From Asterionellopsis glacialis (taxonomy: Eukaryota > Bacillariophyta > Plagiogrammaphyceae > Rhaphoneidales > Asterionellopsidaceae), in the NCBI GenBank assembly GCA_014885115.2, contig WKLE02000499.1:1-14915 (forward strand): DNA of 14,915 bases, given 5' to 3'. A program made the translations under genes and the position numbers. Of this stretch, positions 9,002 to 14,915 are shown one piece after another. The notes below the pieces were generated by a model that saw nothing but the letters and a program-made list of their open reading frames with translations, made no database searches and had not been told where the DNA came from. The first letter of the stretch is position 1. Every line of letters starts with the position of its first letter.

Positions 9002-9883
9002 ATGCCGAAATTGATTGGAAAAGCTGTCCGTGTCGTTGAACACGAAGGTCTTGCCATTGACGAATGTGCTGGAAATGTTTCCACCAATGATGATACTCTT
9101 TCTGTTGCTCACGTAACGGTGTCCAACCCTACATCTGAACCCTGGTTGACTTTACATTATGATGAGTGGTTGTGCGTTCGAAAGGGAATGATGGAACTTC
9201 TTTCCGAAGATCCAGATAGTGGGGAACAGAGTAGTCTTAAAGTGAACGCAGGCGAAACGGCCTTTGTCGCCAAGGGTGAACGTTTCCGTCCTGTTCTTTC
9301 AACAGGAGACACTGAGTATATTGCCATTTGCAGTCCAGCCTTCAAGCCTGAACGCTGCATTCGTGAAGAAGGAGGAGAAGTTAGTGATGTCTCGGCCAAA
9401 CTGAAAGAACTTCATCAGCCTGGCAAAGAAAAAAGTCGTACCTCCGGTATTCCTGGTGAGAAGTATGACGATGTGGACGTTCTATATCATATGTGCCAGA
9501 AGACTTTGTGGGAACAGTGCGTTTCATCTGGCGATGCATACTTCCCTCCCACTTTTGAAAAGGATGGTATGTTCACACACGCAACTGCAGTTCCTGCACG
9601 ACTCGTGGAAACCGGAAACCACTTTTATACCGATGTCAAGGGTGACTGGATCTGCCTCCAATTAAGTCGATTTGCTTTACATAAACTAGGTATCAAAACG
9701 GTATTTGAGGAAGCCAAACCAGTCGGTGATATCAAAGACGATGATCATTGGGATTGGGTGTGCCCTCACATGTACGGTGGAATCCCAACGTCTGTAGAAG
9801 GAGTGGTTACGAAGATTTTTGACATTCAGCGCGAGGAAGAGACAGGAATGTTCTTGTCCATTGCTGGTCTTACTGACGTATAA
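9002..9883 (+). CDS. Cupin-DUF952 fusion protein
   Basis: An intronless 293-residue protein starting ATAAAATG and ending TAA. Residues about 33-112 form a cupin-like beta barrel: the first cupin motif is reduced to LHYDEWLCVRKG (His52, Glu55, Gly62), and the second reads GETAFVAKGERFRP, lacking the usual histidine, so metal binding may be weakened or lost. Residues about 159-286 match DUF952: VLYHMCQKTLW, FTHAT near 191-195, HFY at 207-209, DWICLQL, and PHMYGGIP near 255-262 followed by a final strand. Known DUF952 structures have been classed with the ADP-ribosylation fold, but no activity is established that I know of. No targeting peptide or membrane segment is seen, so a cytosolic location is likely. 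The family calls are good; the biochemical role is unknown. Confidence 0.9.
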   Translation: MPKLIGKAVRVVEHEGLAIDECAGNVSTNDDTLSVAHVTVSNPTSEPWLTLHYDEWLCVRKGMMELLSEDPDSGEQSSLKVNAGETAFVAKGERFRPVLSTGDTEYIAICSPAFKPERCIREEGGEVSDVSAKLKELHQPGKEKSRTSGIPGEKYDDVDVLYHMCQKTLWEQCVSSGDAYFPPTFEKDGMFTHATAVPARLVETGNHFYTDVKGDWICLQLSRFALHKLGIKTVFEEAKPVGDIKDDDHWDWVCPHMYGGIPTSVEGVVTKIFDIQREEETGMFLSIAGLTDV

Positions 9884-10140
9884 ATCGAATTCCAGAAATT
9901 TTAATGCTAATCTCTAGAAGAGCTTACTTTCTTGTTTTTGATATATATGCATCATTTAACTATTTTTTTTAAATGAGAATCCTTTTCATGCGCACGTGTT
10001 TGCATATTGGAGACCAGTATTTGATGTATGGGAGAATATGAGGGGTCTGACTCTCCAGTATTCTGTCTTTCCACATGGTGCAACAGAAGATTTAGTGAGT
10101 GTGGGTTGAAGTGTCATTGTTCATGACACAGCACTGAGCG
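9884..10140. other. 3' flank of the cupin-DUF952 gene
   Basis: This AT-rich sequence after the stop codon still contains a few CpG dinucleotides (near 9887, 9991-9996 and 10139) and no gene. It presumably holds the 3' UTR and cleavage site. It is the transition into the CpG-free block; the exact border is not marked by any visible repeat. Confidence 0.5.
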
Positions 10141-13100
10141 CTTGCATCACCATTGCTATACAACACATAGGATTCACAAACCACAAACTCAATGATGCTA
10201 CTATTAAAATAGTAAGAAAACAATGGGGTGGAAGTAGTTAATGTACTTCTTAGGGATTTAAGTCAAAAACACCAAAACAATCAAGAAACTTATCAGCAGT
10301 AAAAATGAAACTTGTCCCAAAACAACTGGTGATGCAAAGTTAGACAAGGAGGGGAGGTAAAGGGGAGCAGCACCATGCAGGAGAACTGCTGAAATCCTTG
10401 CATCTACTTGCTATGTGTATACACTCAGATTTGTTTGAACATGCTCTTATATAAATCTTAATGGCCAAGTGCCAGTCAGCCAACTCAGGTATCTAACTTT
10501 CAACAAGTCTATTTACTAATGTCCAAAAACCCATCAGCTTTCACCAGATGTTTGTAGCACTGTATGCAATAGCCTTTGATTTAGTTGTAGAGCAGTTGGT
10601 AGGTTTGTGTTTGGGGCTTGACCAATATCTATACACATTTTTCTAATTACATAGTGGGGATAATTTTGCTTTTAAGAACAGATTTGCTGAAAGTTATTTA
10701 ATTTTCAACGGCTTTGTTGAAAGACTTTCAACTTTCAACATTCAACAGATTTGCTTACTAATAGTTTTTCAACTTTTAACAAACTGACAACAACCAAGAA
10801 AGTCCCCAGCGGTCTTGACAACACAGAAAATTTCATGGTTTACATAACACTGCTCCTGCATGGTGCATGGGTGACTTTAGATTGAGAAGCTAATTTTGGA
10901 ATTTAGCATAAAAGTAAAAGTGCACCATAAGATTAGTGAGCTTTGGTTAGAATTCTGTTTAATGTGAGAAGAATGTTGTAAGAATGTTTGGTAAAATTGA
11001 TTCAAAAACAATTTGAAGAGGAAAGGATAGAAAAAAGGATGAGGTTGTTGTTGTAATGAATACTAGTAATGCAAGAAGAAACCACCTATCTTGTTGGACT
11101 ATTGTATATTGTACAAAGTACTATGTGTCTATTCTATCTTGAAAATCATTGAATCATTTGAACCTGATATAATAGTAAATCTTCTAGTGGCAAGTGATTT
11201 CAAATATTTGAACTAGTAATTTTTGGTAGAGGATCAATGGACAAATGGTTGTTAAACAATGAAGGTGGTGCTGTTGATATGTCTCTCTGACTGAACAAAA
11301 GGAAAAAGACATGACAGTAGAGCACAAAAAGAAGAATCACCTGAACTGATTGTATTGACTGATATAATTATAGATGATGACAAAGACCTTTATATGGTGT
11401 TTCAAATGACAATATGACCAGTACTACAATTTTGGCAGAGAATACAAATGAAAAAATATTGTGCAGCAGTGACAGAAATAGAATAGTACAACTTCTGGTG
11501 TATTGTTGCAAGATAGTAGAAGTGGGGTGTACACCTGGCTTCTGAATAATATTTTACATGGTACTATCCAACTTCAAATACTTTTACTTGTTTTGAAACA
11601 TCAAGAAAAGGGATTGCTTTCATAAGTATTTGAGGACCACAATTTTGAATCAAGACTTTAGCCTCCTTACTCAAGAATGTTGAATAGTATATTGAAAAAT
11701 TAAGATGAGTTAGATCAATAATGTGTGTGCAGCACTACACACTAACAAACAAGACCACCAGCAACAAGAATATTTAGAAGGTATTTGAACAGATGATCAC
11801 AATAGTTGAGTACTAGTACAGTGCTGATTCTTTAAACACACCTAATTGTTCCAGATAACCGATTCTTCAAACACAGTAAATAAAGGTACTATCAAAAACA
11901 ATGTGATATGATGGACTTACTAGTGTTTCCCTCAATGGTGGATAATAAAGATAACAATTCTACAGTTGTGGGCATGGGGAAAAAGAATTCAATGGAAGAG
12001 CAAGAAAATCATTTGGAAAAGATGATAAATAACTTTGCTTTGAGTTTTGCAAATACACCTTAATTTACAATGAGATTGGAAAAACAATGAATATTATATG
12101 TTATGGATTCATGTGGTGGGATTCTTTAAAAGTAGTTTTTTTGTAACTTGACTGTTATCACACTGTGGTTAGACAATAATTGCCCAAAGGTGCTAGATAT
12201 ATGCATTATGCATAGCAGGTCCTCTGTGCTTCTTTAAGCCACTATGCCTAGAATATTAGATATAGTTTTATGATTTAATGTAGGTGCTCTGTTGCTGAGC
12301 TTCTTTCACTTGCCAGGAGGAGGCCTCTATCATCATGAGCAGATAGTAGGTAGCTGACATATTTTCATATGTTCTGTTTTGCAGAACTGGATTGTTTGTA
12401 GATTAATTTATACCCATGATTGGCCCAGGGGGGGCACATATGTGCAGGACCTCTATAGTCTAAGCACAAATAGAAAAACATAGTGTTCAGCTTTTTCTGA
12501 TATGTTTTCTATTTCAAGAGTTGGTTTATTTGTTTGTACAATTTTTATATCATGACAAAAAAAAAGTATTTTCTTTCTCATCACCATTCTGGTCTGAGCA
12601 TTGCACTTACTAGCCATTTTTACAACATGGCTGCCCTTGTGTTTTAAATATGATTACAACTTGGTTGTTATATAATTTCAAGTTTGTTCTATTGTTCACC
12701 TGTTTTGTAAATATTAAAAAAGCGAAAAGAAAGTGTGTATGTTTTTCTGTTATTCCTTTTTGCTACGGTGGTAGTGATGAAATTTGAAATAGTTTTTTAT
12801 TTCTTAAAAGAAAGAAAAAATAGTAGTGTGCATTTTTAATTGGTATTATCTTCAATTTAATGCATTCTTGTTGTTATGTAACCTTATTATATGGTGTTAT
12901 GTGTAATGGTTGTTCATCATATTGTGGATTCTTTGCTCTCATTATAGGTTGTTCATTTTCTGACCATGACTTTGATAAATATCTGGTTAAAAAGTTTCTA
13001 CCCACAATTGTTTTTTTGCTGGAGAAACAGATTGATACTTAGCCTGAGGTGATTTGTCATACATAGGATGCAAGAAGCTTCTTTCATGGTTTTTTCTTGA

Positions 13101-14800
13101 AAAAAAAAGTGTAGTACAGAATCATCTATCTACTATAATTTTCTAGAAGACTTTATATGGTTATGGTCCTTGAAATGCATGTGTAATATAATCCTGCATA
13201 TCTTGATTCAAATTCTCTAGTTCTTGAATAAAAAATTATACATAGCACTTTATTTGGAGTTCTTCCTTGGCAAACTGGCCCAACACAGCTTTGTTTCTGG
13301 AAAATGTGAATAGTTCTTACAATTTTTTAACAGTGCTCTAGAAGACTGTGCTGTTGCTAGCCTCCACTTGTATGGTTATACCAGATGTTGATGTAGTGTG
13401 AAGAATAATTCAAGTCCTTCAACAGTTAGGAGCATATCTTTCATATACTAGACAGAAATAAAAAGAATGTTGGTTTTTATTCATAATTACCATACACACA
13501 AAAAAGAGAAAATGCAAAAACTGCACATGCCTTTAGTGATGACAAGGAAATATATTTTTTTTGTGCTTTTCTTCAATGTAATCCAAAATTAATGACAACT
13601 TCTAGAATCAAGTTCTAAAGAGAAGTAAATTATACTAGAGGAGATATACATTGTATGATCTACCTATTTTAAGACTGGGACTGCTGTACTGTTGAATCTA
13701 TTATTTTATATCAAACTCTTTCTTCTTTTGTTGGGCACTTCATCTACTTTAAGTACTTGGCAAGGCATTTTCTTTTATTCCTTTTTTTAGGGAGGCATTG
13801 AACTGTTGTAGTATAGAGGCAAACCAAAATTCTAAATGAGCAAAAAAATTTAACATCATAGTACATATGAAGAAGCATTCACCAGGACATATTATGTAAA
13901 CAGTAACCTATAAATACAAATAAAAACAACATGAGAGGTTGTTGTATTTCTATCCTCTGCATATTTTTTACCTTCTCCTAAAATCAAGGTACATATGGTA
14001 CTTTCTATAAAATTGATGTACACATAATATTTTCTATAAAATTGATGTACACAAACATTGAAAAACTCAAAAAAATGCTTCTGAATTTTTTTGCTGCTCT
14101 AGAAGATGAAATTCAATCTTCATGTAGCAAAGTTAACTGATAACTTTTTTGTGGAAACAGCAGAAACTACACACATGTGCATTTTTGAATTGAAGCTTGC
14201 AGCCAAATGAGTGTACAGTATTCAGTAACAGAAGAAACAGCAAAAATTGGATAGTTGTACTACAATTATACAATTAAAAGCAAAAAATACATCATATTGA
14301 AAAATTCTTTTTCCAAATATTGAATATACATGCATGTACAGAGAAATAGTAAATATGAATATCAGAAAAGGCAATCTACTGTACTGGATATTTTTATTGT
14401 TGCAATGATAAGCATAGGAGGAAAATAAATACAAACAACAAAGGCAGCACAAAAGAGGAAGAAAGAGCAAACTTATTGTTCAAGAGGAAAAACTAGTCCT
14501 TATGGTATGTCTATAAATTGTAGTATTTGTCTGCAATAAAATCATGATGTTATGATACACATTCAGAAGAGAAAAAGAAGTGAGCATCCCTACACCCATG
14601 GAAGGGGTCAGTGGTTACCTTAAGTCAGTTGGCTGTCAAAAATTGCTGACCCAAAACATCTTGGAAATAAGAAAAAAGAGTGATTCCAAATTATATTATT
14701 TATTAGAAATGAAACAAGCCTTTACTAATGAGAAATGCTCTATGATAATATAAATCTTTTTAAAAGTACAAACAAACTGTTTAAATAAATTCTTTAAATC
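10141..14800. other. CpG-extinct, gene-free AT-rich block, probably a decayed insertion
   Basis: Across about 4.66 kb I count only five CpG dinucleotides (near 10709, 10810, 11860, 12723 and 12766). G and C are each common, and CpA, TpG, GpC and CpC are plentiful. No coding region is supported: frames are broken every few dozen codons, and the longest (12860-13042 plus, 14470-14222 minus) encode compositionally biased peptides without domains. Long stretches alternate between A-rich and T-rich top strand. A 23-bp direct repeat lies at 14002-14053 and a 15-bp one at 11826-11875. CpG-specific loss is the expected footprint of long-term cytosine methylation and deamination, as in silenced transposons. 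No terminal repeats, target-site duplication or transposase were recognised, so the element class is unknown. Confidence 0.7.
14002..14053. repeat. 23-bp direct repeat, period 29
   Basis: TTTCTATAAAATTGATGTAC followed by ACA occurs at 14002-14024 and again, identically, at 14031-14053, separated by six bases. It is a short local tandem duplication within the CpG-free block. No function is evident. Confidence 0.9.
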
Positions 14801-14915
14801 CGTTAATAAACTACCAGTAGCTAATCTACTAATTGGATCTGTGCATTTCGGCGGTTCTGAAACCGGGATCCGGAGAAAAACAGAAAGACCGAGTACACTG
14901 TGTGTTTTTAAATTC
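14801..14915. other. Right edge: return of CpG-containing sequence
   Basis: Seven CpG dinucleotides appear within the last 115 bp (for example TTCGGCGG and ATCCGGA near 14848-14873) after more than 2 kb with none. This marks the right border of the depleted block. It may be the flank or 5' end of a gene lying beyond the window; no reading frame can be assigned. Confidence 0.5.

Noticed and set aside
10677..10755. TTCAAC-rich stretch with a repeated AACAGATTTGCT as a CRISPR-like or structured repeat
   Set aside because: There are only two 12-bp copies and irregular TTCAAC words, with no regular spacing; simple-sequence drift explains it.
11237..11290. Possible decayed transposase start (short MDKWLLNN-like reading) in the CpG-free block
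   Set aside because: The reading is only 17 codons before a stop, and the resemblance to N termini of some hAT-like transposases is too short to support a call.
12860..13042. 60-codon plus-strand frame in the CpG-free block
   Set aside because: It is Cys/Ser/Phe-biased with no domain, in AT-rich decayed sequence; it is expected by chance.
14222..14470. 82-codon minus-strand hydrophobic frame
   Set aside because: Its Leu/Phe/Cys/Tyr richness follows from A-rich top-strand composition; no start context or homologous feature is seen.

Overview
The window looks like nuclear DNA of a unicellular stramenopile, most probably a diatom. The reasons are compact genes with few short GT-AG introns (108 and 135 nt), intergenic stretches of about 1 kb, and domain combinations such as PDZ-SYLF-PH-VASt and cupin-DUF952. 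The species is not identified, and the assignment rests on gene style rather than on any marker gene.

Layout. 1-1125: intergenic, with homopolymer runs, a degenerate 80-bp tandem repeat and short palindromes built on GTAC. 1126-3810 (+): a two-exon gene for a five-pass membrane protein of Tweety/prominin-like topology with a long charged tail. 3862-7848 (-): a two-exon gene, convergent with the first and only 51 bp from it, for a 1283-residue protein with PDZ-like, SYLF (Ysc84-type), PH-like and VASt-like regions in that order. 7849-9001: a divergent promoter region with a nested hairpin and more GTAC palindromes. 9002-9883 (+): an intronless gene for a cupin-DUF952 fusion. 9884-14915: about 5 kb without a credible gene. 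Within it, 10141-14800 contains only five CpG dinucleotides by hand count, while the DNA on both sides has ordinary CpG density.

Both two-exon genes have stop-terminated readings when the intron is kept, so a simple six-frame reading would split each into two. The splice sites are phase 0 and rejoin recognisable domains: the second outer loop and TM5 of the pentaspan protein, and the PH-like fold of the SYLF protein. The SYLF/PH/VASt combination suggests a cytosolic factor that binds phosphoinositide membranes and carries lipid. The pentaspan neighbour belongs to a topology class associated with curved or sterol-rich membranes, so a shared membrane role is possible, but adjacency in a eukaryote is weak evidence.

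The most unusual feature is the CpG-extinct block. It is best explained as an old, heavily methylated, decayed insertion, although no terminal repeats or intact transposon gene could be found by eye.
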